Below, piece by piece: positions 43,813 through 55,505 of a stretch of 64,000 nucleotides of DNA. Origin of the DNA: Manduca sexta (Eukaryota > Arthropoda > Insecta > Lepidoptera > Sphingidae); NCBI RefSeq assembly GCF_014839805.1, contig NC_051129.1, positions 12,094,920 to 12,158,919 of the forward strand, read 5' to 3'. Positions within the stretch are counted from its first letter, which is position 1. Every line of letters begins with the position of its first letter. The notes below the pieces were generated by a model that did no database searches, had not been told where the DNA came from, and saw only the letters and a program-made list of their open reading frames with translations. Position numbers and translations under genes: made by a program.

Positions 43813-45043
43813 TGACATGCATTTTTATTCATTTATTTATTTTATTTATTTATTGAAATTACTGAGTGCATTTGAGAGTATGAATAATGTGTATGGTCTT
43901 ATATTTGCCATGAAGCATTCAGTTTGATATAGGCCTGAAACTTTGCAAATACATTATACCAATGAAGTAATTTTAGCTACATTAGTCCTATTGCAAAGCA
44001 ATACGTAGCGGTCTCCTGAACGTAGGCACAATTAAATCGCGCTGCGCCCCGCCTATCTACAACCACTTCTAATCACATAATAAGAGTGTTTAACACCGCC
44101 TAGTTTATGTGTAGTTTCATTAAAACAGTCACCCGTTGTCTACGTGTGGTCCGCTTTATTAATGTTTGTTTCTTTGTTTTCTTACAAATATGCTTTACTA
44201 TTTGTATCGTTATTTATATAAATTTATAGTTTAAGGTTGCTTGATGTAACAATATCACGGTATTTATCAGTATTATGAGAAGCAATAACTTAAAATATAT
44301 TTTCATATAATAGGATCAATTCCCAAGTACTTGCTTAATAAATTCGAAGATTATCGTGGTACCTAGCCAAATGGATCCTCGCATACCAGAGATATACCGT
44401 TAGTACCATCTTATTTTCTAAAATAGAATGAGAAAGGAGCTAAGCACTCATAATCCTAGAGGAGGTCACGTGTTTCCGGACTATCGACTTTCTTGAAGGT
44501 CCCTTAATAGTAACGGTCCCAACTCTCAATCGATGTTCTTCCAAAAACAAGTCGATTATATCAGCTCGAATCTGTTTAAAAAAACTAACAAACCAAAAAC
44601 ACGTTCCAAATTGATTCAAATCCAATATATTGTTAACAATTTGTCTGTCTGTACATCTTTTGCTGCGACGATTAATCTGAACTGATTTCTTAAATCTAAA
44701 CCAATTTGTTTTTTCACTTATAATTTAGTTTCATAACCCTTATTTGTATAAGGATAAGGGTTATTATGTTGTTATATAAGATGAAATTTACGTTGGTACA
44801 GTTGTCGTCAGTGTATTTTTCAACATTACGTTTGGATTTTGGTTTTAATGCGCCTTGTTTCGACACAACACTAATGATTATAATCAATTGTCTCTCTCTG
44901 ACTGTACCTGAGACGTTCCCAAATTAGTTTCTCGCGTTTTGTGATAACGCACTTGTGTTGTTATTTATTCATAATGTTATACTTGTCAGTTCTCCCGGTG
45001 GTAAGTGATCAGGACTACGAACGCCTACAATGTTGGAAATCTT
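43813..45043. other. Unassigned sequence
   Basis: A TTTA-repeat run lies at 43826-43855. A weak Helitron-body-like scrap is at 44636-44700 (TTGTCTGTCTGTACATCTTT). No gene recognised. Confidence 0.35.
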
Positions 45044-45230
45044 AGGCGTGTTCATCATCATCATCGGGTACATAAAACGCACTGCTCAACATAGGGCTCC
45101 CACAAAGATTTCAAGACGGACCTGTAGAAAGCGGCCTGCATCCAACGTGTTTCTGCGACCTTTTTCAATTTGTCTGTCCACCTTGCAGATGGAAGTCCAA
45201 CGCTGCGCTTGTCAGTACTCAGGTGTGTTC
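45044..45230 (-). mobile_element. RTE-type LINE tail, 167 bp, with near-perfect target duplication
   Basis: The insert 45054-45220 encodes on the minus strand KRSVGLPSARWTDKLKKVAE, TRWMQAAFYRSVLKSLWEPY and VEQC, ending TGTACCCGATGATGATGATG. This is the C-terminus of an RTE-type reverse transcriptase (GxPxxRWTDxL and RWMQAA are typical) and is an open frame across the fragment. AGGCGTGTTC (45044-45053) and AGGTGTGTTC (45221-45230) form a 10-bp target duplication with one change. It is 5'-truncated. Confidence 0.88.
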
Positions 45231-45769
45231 GTAAATTCCTAATCCCACAGAAATCTAAGTTATTGCGACACGTGGGATTCCTAAAAAAATATACTGACTA
45301 TTCTGATCTCACAGTTCTTTTATACTGTATATATTTAAACAACACGGACTTTATTCGTGCCAATTTTATTTAAACCGTAGTTTATGTAAAACTACTATTC
45401 TAACAGTTGTGCCAGCTATGAAGAAGACGGTGAGTGTACATAATAAGACCTACAGCACTCAGGGCTAATGTTTTGTATTAGTGAAAAATATTTCAGAATC
45501 CAAGCAGTAGGTATAAAGATTCGATTTCGAACGAACGACGAATAATCCACTTAGTTTTATAAAATTAAGATTACATAGATGTTTCAGGATGACGCAGTTT
45601 TGTAAGTTTACGAGCAGTCGTGATGCTAACGTTAGCCAAGCCATTTACTCGTCTTTAAATGTTAATAATATAAACCCATTTAATTCTAGATTTGACAGAT
45701 AAGAGTACAAGATGCAGGCTAGACTATAAATTCGTCTACAATTAGGCCTAGGTCTCATGTAGAGACATC
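45231..45769. other. Unassigned sequence
   Basis: Nothing recognised. Confidence 0.4.
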
Positions 45770-45880
45770 GGCGACGATACCATCTCGTGATTTACGCACA
45801 AGCGCGGACCGCGTCGCGGGGCGATGTTATCTCATACACGATGCGCATGCGCAGCGCTACTTGCTTTTTGGGTAATGAGC
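45770..45880. promoter_or_regulatory. GC-rich patch with a perfect NRF1/ewg-type site
   Basis: TGCGCATGCGCA at 45842-45853 is the exact palindromic consensus bound by NRF1 (insect relative: erect wing), inside a CpG-rich patch (GCGGACCGCGTCGCGGGGCG). This combination is typical of housekeeping-type promoters. No first exon can be shown on either side. Confidence 0.4.
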
Positions 45881-46505
45881 TTTACTTGCTAGTGTTCGGA
45901 GTAGGTTTAATTAGAGTTCATGAAGTTTGGCTAGATTTTGTTAAGGTATTAAATGAAGAGCGTAAATAAGGGTAACATTTTAGAAATGCATACATTTAAG
46001 TATGAGTATGTATGTATGTAGATTGTAGAAACCATAATTTTTTGTTTCAAATTTTGAATTATTTAAAGTGTCTTGGAAAATGAAGTTATATAAAAATACG
46101 TTTTAGATACAACTACTATGTCTATCCCAGTAACCAAGCAACGGTACGCAAGAATTTATTGTATTCCCAAATCTGTGGTTGTCGCAACACAGTACAAACA
46201 ACAGTTAAAATGTATCATCGTAACGTTACTAGATAAAGCCGCGTGCACCACGCGCTATCTTATCACACGTACAATAATTCGTAAAAACGCGCCGCTGTTT
46301 CACTATCATAAAATATTGTTCACACCATCTATCGAATCAATATATTACATTTTCATATTTATAAGTCTCTGGGCGAGTGTCAATTTGGGACAGGGTTCTG
46401 TAGTTATACAATTTGGTACCGAATTTAAAAGAATTTTCCGGAAGTAAATAAGAAAAAGAAGTTAATTTTGTTTGTTACTAAACGATTTTCTTTTCTTCCT
46501 TTAAA
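45881..46505. other. Unassigned sequence
   Basis: A 109-residue frame at 46118-46447 (+) has no recognised domain. Confidence 0.35.
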
Positions 46506-46686
46506 TGACGAGACGAGCTTGCCGTTCGCCTGATGGTTAATGGTACTATCACCCATAAATAGTAGAAACACCATCCAACACCTCGAATTACAAAGTATTG
46601 TTTGGAATTCCACTGCGCTCGCCATCCTGAGACATGAGATGTTAAGTTTTATTATAAGTTGTCCAGTAGTTACACTGGCTATAAAC
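46506..46686 (-). repeat. Family B repeat, 5'-truncated
   Basis: GAGCTTGCCGTTCGCCTGAT, AGTAGAAACACCATCCAACA, CACTGCGCTCGCCATCCTGA and GTCCAGTAGTTACACTGGCT match the 3' two-thirds of family B. The head part is absent. Confidence 0.78.
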
Positions 46687-47183
46687 GATGTACACTTATA
46701 AAGGAAACAAATAAAATTGAGGGCTCACTTACGGCATTTATGGCATATCAGAGGTTTCTTCAGGAATAAATGTAAATTTTAAAATCGCTGAATTATAATT
46801 GTGACTTGTCCTACACTATTAAATTTAGTTATAAATTCAAACTAAATTCAATAAACGTTATTTTAAAACAAGAGTCTAATGTTATTTTCGACAGTGGACC
46901 CCTAAATCTCAAAAAACGGTATCCACAAATGTGAACCTTTTGTCACAGATTATATAAAAATTGAGGTTGCGAACAGCTACACGGGAAATAAAACGATATG
47001 GCGCGAAAATAGAAAGCGATATACGCTATATCGTGTTAATAAGTTATGGTGCCATATCTCGACTTTAAAATCATTGTCTATATTGTAAAATATTTTGTGG
47101 TGTGACACTTTATAGGCTTGTGTTGCTCGCAGTTCCGCCCAAATCTTTGACTGAATAAAATTTTGTTTTCTTGGGTCAATTCC
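46687..47183. other. Unassigned sequence
   Basis: AT-rich; nothing recognised. Confidence 0.4.
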
Positions 47184-47311
47184 GTTCTAGGATCAGCCTG
47201 TGTACATCCGGTTCCAACGGGCTGGCATAATTTTGTTGACTGCCAGTAATCATCCCTTGCCAGTCGACAATTGGACCCTACTCCACTTACCTTGAGGTGC
47301 AGTGGTGGTAC
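47184..47311 (+). repeat. Family C repeat, 5'-truncated, interrupted by a SINE
   Basis: AGGATCAGCCTGTGTACATC, arms GTTGACTG and CAGTCGAC, and ACTCCACTTACCTTGAGGTG match family C. Its end (ACTTTGCTGAGC, for the family's ACTTTGCCGTGC) is split by the SINE at 47323-47590. Confidence 0.75.
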
Positions 47312-47601
47312 TTTGCTGAGCTTACATAACATCACGCATTTATCCCCGAAGGGGTATGCAGAGGCGCAACTAGGACACCCACTTTTCGCCAAGTATGTTC
47401 CGTCCCATGATGTGATAGGGGGCGAGCCTATCGCCATATCGGGCACTAATTCCAGACTCCGGGTTGATACTGAGCAGAAAAACCCAAATATCACTTTGCC
47501 CGACCCGGGATTCGAACCCAGGACCTCAGAGCGCTATTGTACCGGACATGCAATACAACTACGCCACCGAGGCAGTCATTATTATCAGTATTTGCTGAGC
47601 T
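47312..47601 (-). mobile_element. Family A SINE, complete, with 11-bp target duplication
   Basis: The insert 47323-47590 carries a minus-strand head with TGGCGTAGTTG and GGTTCGAATCC, and a full body including the TATCCCCGAAGGGGTATGCA end at the left. TTTGCTGAGCT is repeated at 47312-47322 and 47591-47601. A 13-base ATTATTATCAGTA stretch lies between the head and the right target repeat. It is nested in a family C copy. Confidence 0.88.
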
Positions 47602-47814
47602 AGTATAAAAAAATATTAATAATAGCAGCGTTTTAACTAGGTCTTGGGATATCTTTGTGGAAAATTAGATTTACATTATTTCAGCAGTTTTTGCGTTTAC
47701 TCTAAAGATATCCGAACGTCTTTACAAATTTTTGGCATATACCTATATAATATTAATATTACAAACGCACTATATTTTATGGTAAGTACAAAGCTCTAAA
47801 TATAATATAGACTA
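47602..47814. other. Unassigned sequence
   Basis: Nothing recognised. Confidence 0.4.
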
Positions 47815-47985
47815 ACCCCTTGCATGCTTCGACAGTCGCTAAAATTATGCCGGCTTATTCAACACTGATCTTCGGAAGTAGCTCATTGGGACGAGCCACT
47901 ATGGCGGAATTTTAGATTTAACCAATAGGTTCATAGGTAGGTCCACCAATTAATTACTCATGCCCGGTCCACCATCAAATATAAT
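47815..47985 (-). repeat. Family C repeat, diverged
   Basis: CGACAGTCGCTAAAATTATG then CCGGC and GACGAGCCACTATGGCGGAA match the 5' half of family C in reverse. Only one hairpin arm remains. Confidence 0.55.
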
Positions 47986-48679
47986 GTTGCATTTCAGAAA
48001 ATTATCACAGTCACCACAAAGTAATGTACGTATGAAAACAATAACTGCACTCAGCCTTATCTAGAAGCGATTAAGTGATAACTTGCAAATACACTGGGTT
48101 TTTTGGTATTGTCCGCACCGCAACATGACTAATCCAATAAAAACTATATGCAAGTAACAAAGGCACGAAAATAAAGTGTTAAAATTCAATGCATACACTT
48201 TCGATTTCAACGTAAAAACTCTTTGTTTTGAGGTGATTGGCACCGAGGATGCGCGTCTCATTGTCGTGTCATATAAATGACATTTGTAAACCAATAAGTC
48301 AGTGTTGAACGCTTACGGTGTGGACTTGGGACATTTTTGACTTTGATGGTTTTGTTGTGCAAATTTTTTAAGGTCTAAGAGACTTGCGATTTTTTATGTG
48401 GCTAAAGTAATTATTGTTGGAAGATAATTGGCATCGTAAATTATAATATTTACGAACCGATTTTTGAAATATTACTATTTAACAATTAGTCTTTCCGGAT
48501 GACGAGGGAACCCGATGTTTTGAAATTCGAAGTGTAGAATGTTGCTATCGTTTACGGACTGTTGCTTAGCATTTTCTATGAATGACCGTTACACGTCTTT
48601 TCATTCGTAGCACACCTTTTAAGGACATGTACTTTTTATAATGCATTTCTATTTTTATATCCAGTTCGTACATATTACT
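47986..48679. other. Unassigned sequence
   Basis: Nothing recognised. Confidence 0.4.
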
Positions 48680-48750
48680 CACCCCTTACATCCCCGAAGG
48701 GATCGGCAAAGGCGTAATTAGTGCACACACTTTCGCCATATTATATTTTA
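48680..48750 (-). mobile_element. Family A SINE tail fragment
   Basis: ACATCCCCGAAGGGATCGGC then AAAGGCGTAATTAGTGCACA matches the reversed family A 3' end only. Confidence 0.6.
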
Positions 48751-49910
48751 TCAATTCAGTTCAATATTATTTAATTAATCTCAAGATAAAGGGTATTGGC
48801 CCAGTCACTGCTTTATCAAGCTAAGGTTCAGAGTCCGTTGCCACTAATCTGAACAAAGACATTCAATTACAATTAACATAGTACAACTTACAAGCGCGCC
48901 ATAAACGGCCCATCGTAACCTTGGCGCAGACCCTGGCATCAGCCGCCTTTCCTTGACGAGGCCGTAGAAAACAATGGCCGCCGATCTGCCCATCCTGGCA
49001 CTTTTAATGCTAAAACTAATTGGCATATTTGCTGGACTCACTCATTTAGCCATACAACGGAAATTACACCTTCTGGTATGGTAGTACAGTTGGAATTCGA
49101 TTAGCTTAGATGTTGGATTTAAGCCCTTTTGACGGTTAATAAAAATTCAAATGTGGAATTTGGAGGTCACGAGTGTACGTAGTCCTAACAATATTGGATT
49201 TGTTCCAAGCTGCAGCGGACAATGCATCTTTGTTGAGGCCGCGGTACACCTTCGCCTTGACTGTACGTTCCGATATTGGCTACCGGCTCTTTGGTTTCAT
49301 GGTGGATTAGTGGGCTAAATTAGTTTTGGATGAATTTAATTAATTTAATGCGGGGGTGAAATATTTTATACAGCTTCATTGATTTCGCGACAAAATGTTG
49401 AAATCGGGAAACATTTGAGATACTAGGTTTGATAAATAGGAATTTTGGTACGATAAGGAAGGACATTGTTATGGTTGTTGGTTTTATGTTTGGTGTTAAT
49501 CAAATTTTTCAAAAAGGAGATATAGTTTTTTCAGAGGGTACGCTTTCCAAATATTTTTTTTGACGTCGCGACGTTTTTAGATAGCTTTGTCACTCAGTTA
49601 CAACGCTTGTTTCCTATGGACTGCACAAGATTTAGCTTCGTAGGATGTTTTTGATAATAGGAACATAGAAATTTTTACTCTATATTGAGAAAATTTGCAT
49701 TTAGTAAACATCGTGGTATTTACTGATTTCAAAAAGCATGCAAAGACATAATTCGAATTCGAAACGACAATTCCAAATCATCGAACCCAATTTAAAAACA
49801 CCGCACCTCATGAATCATTCGAAATTAAACACAAACCGATAATCAACAATCGAATTCGAAATTCAAACGGACAGGTGGTGACGTGGACAAAAAAAGAACA
49901 TTAATCGCAA
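48751..49910. other. Unassigned sequence
   Basis: Nothing recognised; a 65-residue minus frame at 48844-49041 is unsupported. Confidence 0.4.
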
Positions 49911-50086
49911 TAAACGCGGGTGACAGCGCATAAATACCGTCGCGGCGCAGCGTATCGCGCACGCGTCGTCCGGCGATCAAACTTGGCTGTAACAATAAGT
50001 AAAACGCTATCGCCAATCGCCGCGAGCGTCTCTAAATCACAATGTGCGCATGCGCATACGTATTGGACCGCGTTCGACTTTTGAAT
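49911..50086. promoter_or_regulatory. GC-rich patch with a perfect NRF1/ewg-type site beside a gap
   Basis: A CpG-rich stretch (GTCGCGGCGCAGCGTATCGC) ends in TGCGCATGCGCA at 50045-50056, 30 bases before the N run. A promoter or first exon could lie in or beyond the gap. Only the motif and base composition are seen. Confidence 0.4.
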
Positions 50087-50586
50087 NNNNNNNNNNNNNN
50101 NNNNNNNNNNNNNNNNNNNNNNNNNNNNNNNNNNNNNNNNNNNNNNNNNNNNNNNNNNNNNNNNNNNNNNNNNNNNNNNNNNNNNNNNNNNNNNNNNNNN
50201 NNNNNNNNNNNNNNNNNNNNNNNNNNNNNNNNNNNNNNNNNNNNNNNNNNNNNNNNNNNNNNNNNNNNNNNNNNNNNNNNNNNNNNNNNNNNNNNNNNNN
50301 NNNNNNNNNNNNNNNNNNNNNNNNNNNNNNNNNNNNNNNNNNNNNNNNNNNNNNNNNNNNNNNNNNNNNNNNNNNNNNNNNNNNNNNNNNNNNNNNNNNN
50401 NNNNNNNNNNNNNNNNNNNNNNNNNNNNNNNNNNNNNNNNNNNNNNNNNNNNNNNNNNNNNNNNNNNNNNNNNNNNNNNNNNNNNNNNNNNNNNNNNNNN
50501 NNNNNNNNNNNNNNNNNNNNNNNNNNNNNNNNNNNNNNNNNNNNNNNNNNNNNNNNNNNNNNNNNNNNNNNNNNNNNNNNNNNNNN
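50087..50586. other. Assembly gap (500 N)
   Basis: Exactly 500 N; nominal gap size. Confidence 0.99.
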
Positions 50587-52172
50587 CTTAAAGTGATAAG
50601 TGCAGCGAAAGTTCATGGCGCTTACTATTAGGCGAGCGATTTACTCTTCTCGTCATTAACTCTGCCTTATCAAACCTTGTGTTGAGAGTTAGCGTTTATT
50701 TAATGTACAAGGTCCGCTATAGGAACGACACAGCAGTTTATGAATCGCGTGCGGTTCACTTTTCGTCTTCATTATGGCATGAGAATGTTATTACATTAGT
50801 TCAGTGGACATGATACGATGAATGCCAACAATTGCAATATAGGACTGTCCAATATTTATACAAATATTTCGAAGTAGAAAAGATGGAAAATACAAATGTT
50901 TGAGCAAATATTTTTGATTAAACCAACGTTGGCCCCAATGCGCGATTTTGTGGTGACCAAGTGCAATTCATAAAATCCATACAATTCTTCAAGACTTCAT
51001 TAACAGCTAAATCTTTATGCTTAGACATATTATTACTTGTAAAAAGTCTCGTGACACAGTTCCCATTAAAACATTCAGGGCGTGCGTTAAAAAAAATTAT
51101 ATCATAAAGACATTAATAAAATTAAATTAATGCAAAATTATTCATTACGAACTCGAATTTATGTGCGATATGAATTATGTACGTAGTCATCGTAAGTCGA
51201 GCCTACTAATTTACTTTACAAGCTTATTCTGCTGACATTTGGACCTCAGTTTTACGATCAGGCGACTGTTCGACGCCAATATTTTCCAAATTTGAATCAA
51301 GACCCCTTATGCGATTATTTACTTCCACTACATTATATCATTACCCTAACATCTTTGCATATCAAATTAAATGTCCTAAGAAAAAGTGTCAGAATGGACA
51401 TTACTTAAAATGTTATTAATGTAGAAACAAAGATTTCAACAAACAAAACTACACAAAATAAACCGGCCCATAACTCTAATGGCATACAAAACGTTCCGTT
51501 AGCCAACAAACAGGCGGAGGACACAAGAAAACTAGCAAAAGTGCACACAACTTCATCTGTTGGGAAGGCGAGCGCTCGTGAGCAATGGTGTACTACATTA
51601 CCGCGCACGCCCGCATTAGGGCTCCGCGCGTCGTCAGATACAGAGGAACAGTATCACCACCTAATCATTTATCATATTAGTTGATTTGCTTATGCCTTTG
51701 CTTTCGTTAAGGTTCCTTGAGTAAGTTTCAAAGGAAGGAAAGTTATTATGTAAATAACGTTAATCCATGATATGTTTTTTTGCAAAATTTCATCCAAATC
51801 CATACAGTGTTTACCTTCTACAAATATCAAAAAGATCAAATTGGTAATAAAATGCCTATTATATTAGTTCTGATATTATGTTGCGAAGGACTGTAAACCC
51901 TATTGTGATTCAGTTTTCATTGTAGCAAGTAAAATAGCTGGACATTAACATACCTACATCTAATGTGACAAGATAATGAGTGTAATACAGCCACGTTTAA
52001 TGCTGTGGAATTCAAAGTTCTTACAAATATCGCTACATAATTCTCAATCAGGCCTGATGGAAAGCTTATTACCTAGCTACATAACCTCAAAACTGAAAAG
52101 CTTCTTACCCGCTGGCCTGAAAGACTAAAAAATATGAATATTATTTATATAAAGGTTTTGTTCTAAACAACT
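50587..52172. other. Unassigned sequence
   Basis: About 1.6 kb; no gene or repeat recognised. Confidence 0.4.
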
Positions 52173-52324
52173 ACATCATATATATCCACGAAGGGGGTAG
52201 GCAGAAAATGGCTTCCTTTTTCGCCATGTGTTTCGTCCTATAATATACTGTAAGCGAGCCCATCGCCACATCAAACGCAACTATGCTGAGCAGAAAAACC
52301 GAATATCACTGCACGACCTACACT
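52173..52324 (-). mobile_element. Family A SINE, diverged, head missing
   Basis: ATATATCCACGAAGGGGGTA, TTTCGCCATGTGTTTCGTCC, AAGCGAGCCCATCGCCACAT and ATGCTGAGCAGAAAAACCGA match the reversed body of family A with several deletions. Confidence 0.7.
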
Positions 52325-54641
52325 GTATAAATTGATCAAAATATATTTCAGTACATTACTGTATTGCCGTATGTCGGGGCCCAGTTCACTAGGGATGCAA
52401 CACGGGCCGATGTCCTTGTTTATGTGTAGGAAGGGATATTTTATTGGTATTTCGTGATGTAACAGCAATGTACGGATTTGTGTCGATTTTGTGTTACCTT
52501 AACGAGAATGTCAAAGTCTCGGCGATGGCGCATGCGTCGTGACTACGATTGCTCTTTATTAACACATTTATTTCAGAGCTATTTTTAGTTTATTTAACGG
52601 TTCATAAATGATATGTTTTGTTTTTGTTAATACTGGGTTTTTAGTGTGTTGAATTTCCTAATTATTTAAAACTTTCGTATGATATAAATTTAAAAGTAAA
52701 TTCATTTAACAATACACATAATTCTAACACCACAAATATACGAATGATACGTACTAAAATCTATAAAGTACATACATATTTATATACCTATAACCTTTCT
52801 AAATACATAAAATCTCATAAATATACTACATACATACATACTCACAAACACACTACACCCATAAAAGTATTAATTAAAGAGAATAATATGTTATTAAAAT
52901 TCCCCAACTCATTATTCTCGATAACACACATTTATTCGATTATTAATTCTCATTTAATATTACGTCACAAACCCATCAAATCACTAAATAGCGGAACAGT
53001 AATAACCGAAGCAGACAACGATATCTATCAGAGAAACAATAAAAAATCAATAAGGAACATCATTTATCTAACAAAAGGTGTGAGTGAAGTTTAGTTAATA
53101 ATTCAAATTAATAAACGCGGCACTACTGGTTTCGAAATTCAATTTAGTAAAGTGTAAAACTTATAAAGGTCCGTTCTAAAGTTATAGTTTTAACTGTCGT
53201 TAAGTTAATTGAAACTATTCAAGTTTACTTGATATTAAACCTTATTTAATTTCATATTTAATAATATTAATTTTAATTTGAATTGTAAAACTTATGCCTG
53301 GTTTTTTTTAAATAAAATATTTGAACGTAGTTAAAAACAATGGTAAAGAGGCAATCTTAATCAAATATAATGAATACTATGTATTTACTAGTAACTTAAT
53401 TTCCTCTAACATACGTTTTATTGAAATTATAGCTCAATCAAAAGTCTATGTCTAAACGACCAATCTCGAATCATTTTGTCTTCTAACAAGTAGTAGGGGT
53501 CAATTTCATTAAATTTTGACAATTTTCCGTCCTATTGTCCAATATTTTGTGGCCCATGCGGTCACGCATTGCACAGGTAGCTGATGGTTTATAAATCATT
53601 AATTCACAATGAGATGGTCAGTTAAATGCTATTAATTTTAATTAACTGTTAAAGAAACTTATTGGGCAAGGTTTGCGGTTTAGGCGGGGAGCGAGTTTAT
53701 AAGCGGTGGCGATTTTATGTCATAAGTGTCGTTTGGTGATATTCTGTGGAAATTTTTTCTTGTTAAATGTAAATGATTTTAGGGCTTTTTGTTTATTTAG
53801 TGATTGTTTCAATCTCAATATACGATGGGAAGAAAATATGATATTATGATTAATATTCGAATTTCGAATTCGAAATTGTTAAGCAGAGGCTTCTATTACA
53901 ATAAAAATATTTAATAAAAATGTGCTGTTAACATAATAAGCAGCGATGAAAAAAACTAATTACAATCTTTACGAATTAAAGCTTATCTTGAAATGACGTG
54001 TTAGAAAGCTTTTCATCGATCAGTTTCACACATTTCAAAATTAATTTGCTATTATACAAAACAATCAAGGGTATTTAATGACGCATTGACAGCCATTTAC
54101 GGCGCAAATGATTAATGATTCGCTACATCCTCTCGCTCGCACCACACTCTCGTAGATGATTTCTATAATTCCGTTCGCATGACCCCTTGCACTGACCACT
54201 CTAATTACACCGTGGCAAAAATTTGACGTAACCTGTCTTCACATCACAAATGAAATATTACAACTCACTACCTCTTATAACTTGGACATAAGGTTGAATT
54301 TCACTTACGTTGTTGTTTGATAAAATTGTTCTGACTTTTTAATTTGTCAATGTTATACTTGACAGCATAGTTATTACGGCCCGTTGGCGAGTCGAAAGTG
54401 TACCGAGATTGGTGTTAGGCGGGTTGGGTTTTAATGAGTTTGTTATATCTATTTATGTATGCGGCTGTTTGATAAAAAATATTCATTCTTATAACTCTTA
54501 TTCTTTGGAATCAAATTTCGTTTTCTATTAATTTATACAAAGCGATGTGACAGCCTAATTATCGTGTATTATGAGACTGGTTAACCGCAATTCTGAGCAG
54601 TAATTAAAAGTTCTGGTGGTGCTACTGTTCAGTAGTTTACT
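52325..54641. other. Unassigned AT-rich sequence
   Basis: About 2.3 kb. The frame at 52744-53094 (+, 116 codons) is biased to Thr, Tyr, Lys and Ile by local base composition and looks spurious. No repeat recognised. Confidence 0.4.
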
Positions 54642-54848
54642 ATGGGTTTTATAAAATTAAAAATTCCAGAAAAAAACAGTTCAGACTACTATGGACGCTA
54701 TGAATTTTCTCACTACGGAAACCCGTTTACACTCGACGACATTTTGTCATTTACCTTACGCATAATAGGAGTATTTGATTCAATACGTTCTGTTTTGAAA
54801 TATTATTATATCCGCTCGCTAAGAGATAAGATTAATAATTGGTATTAA
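54642..54848 (+). CDS. Small hypothetical ORF, 68 residues
   Basis: An ATG-to-TAA frame encodes MGFIKLKIPEKNSSDYYGRY at its start, with a middle containing NPFTLDDILSFTLRIIGVFD. The composition is mixed rather than repetitive, which sets it apart from most open frames in this window. No domain, signal peptide or clear membrane segment is recognised; one hydrophobic stretch (ILSFTLRIIGVF) is too short and interrupted. No splice sites, promoter or neighbouring gene support it, and a frame of this length can occur by chance in 64 kb. Kept only as a candidate. Confidence 0.15.
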   Translation: MGFIKLKIPEKNSSDYYGRYEFSHYGNPFTLDDILSFTLRIIGVFDSIRSVLKYYYIRSLRDKINNWY

Positions 54849-55406
54849 TTAAAACTTATTTTTTTATTCATATTAATATTTGATCCGAAATAAATTATTG
54901 CAATTCCATTCAATCTAATAGTTCAAAATTATACATAAACGACACGTCCAATGTAGTGTAATACAAATTAATATGCAATATAATCGACTCAGATGAACAT
55001 CCTCACCTATCTAATGCCTAAGACCCGTCCGACATGTTCCAAAATCGTATCATAATTAAAATCGTATCGTCCCCTTCGCATGTAACCAAGCCACGTATTA
55101 AGTAGCATGCACAATGACAAGACACAATTGAAACGCGGCTTTACGGCCGACGTTGCAGCCTTATGACTGACGCACGCCTATAAATTGTGAGCAGCATTGT
55201 CCTGTCTGTCTGTTATTTGCTGCGTGTGCTTTGGCGATTTTTAATTTATTGGTGATTGGTTGCATCCTCAATTTGCTGATTTTAAATTGTAAAGTTTATA
55301 GTAATTGATCTCTATAATTCGATACAAGTGGAGTGTTATGTGGTAGAGTTAGGTGAAAATACCTGTGGGTCATCTTTATTTGTGGTAATATACCACAGTA
55401 AAGTAC
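54849..55406. other. Unassigned sequence
   Basis: A moderately GC-rich patch at 55020-55200; nothing recognised. Confidence 0.4.
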
Positions 55407-55505
55407 CTGATCCTGTCATATCATGGGACGGAACACACTTGACGAAAAGTGAGTGCTCTGGTGGCGCCTATGCATACAACTTCGGGGATACACAAAAAGT
55501 CGTAC
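55407..55505 (+). mobile_element. Family A SINE 3' fragment
   Basis: ATCATGGGACGGAACACACT, TGACGAAAAGTGAGTGCTCT and CATACAACTTCGGGGATACA match the last third of family A. Confidence 0.7.

Noticed and set aside
46118..46447. 109-residue plus-strand frame
   Set aside because: No recognisable domain, no context; length is within chance for 64 kb.
48781..48850. tRNA-like stretch with GGTTCAGAGTCC
   Set aside because: B box-like only; no acceptable A box or cloverleaf.
52744..53094. 116-residue plus-strand frame
   Set aside because: Composition (Thr, Tyr, Lys, Ile, His from ATA/CATA-rich DNA) reflects low-complexity sequence; no motif.
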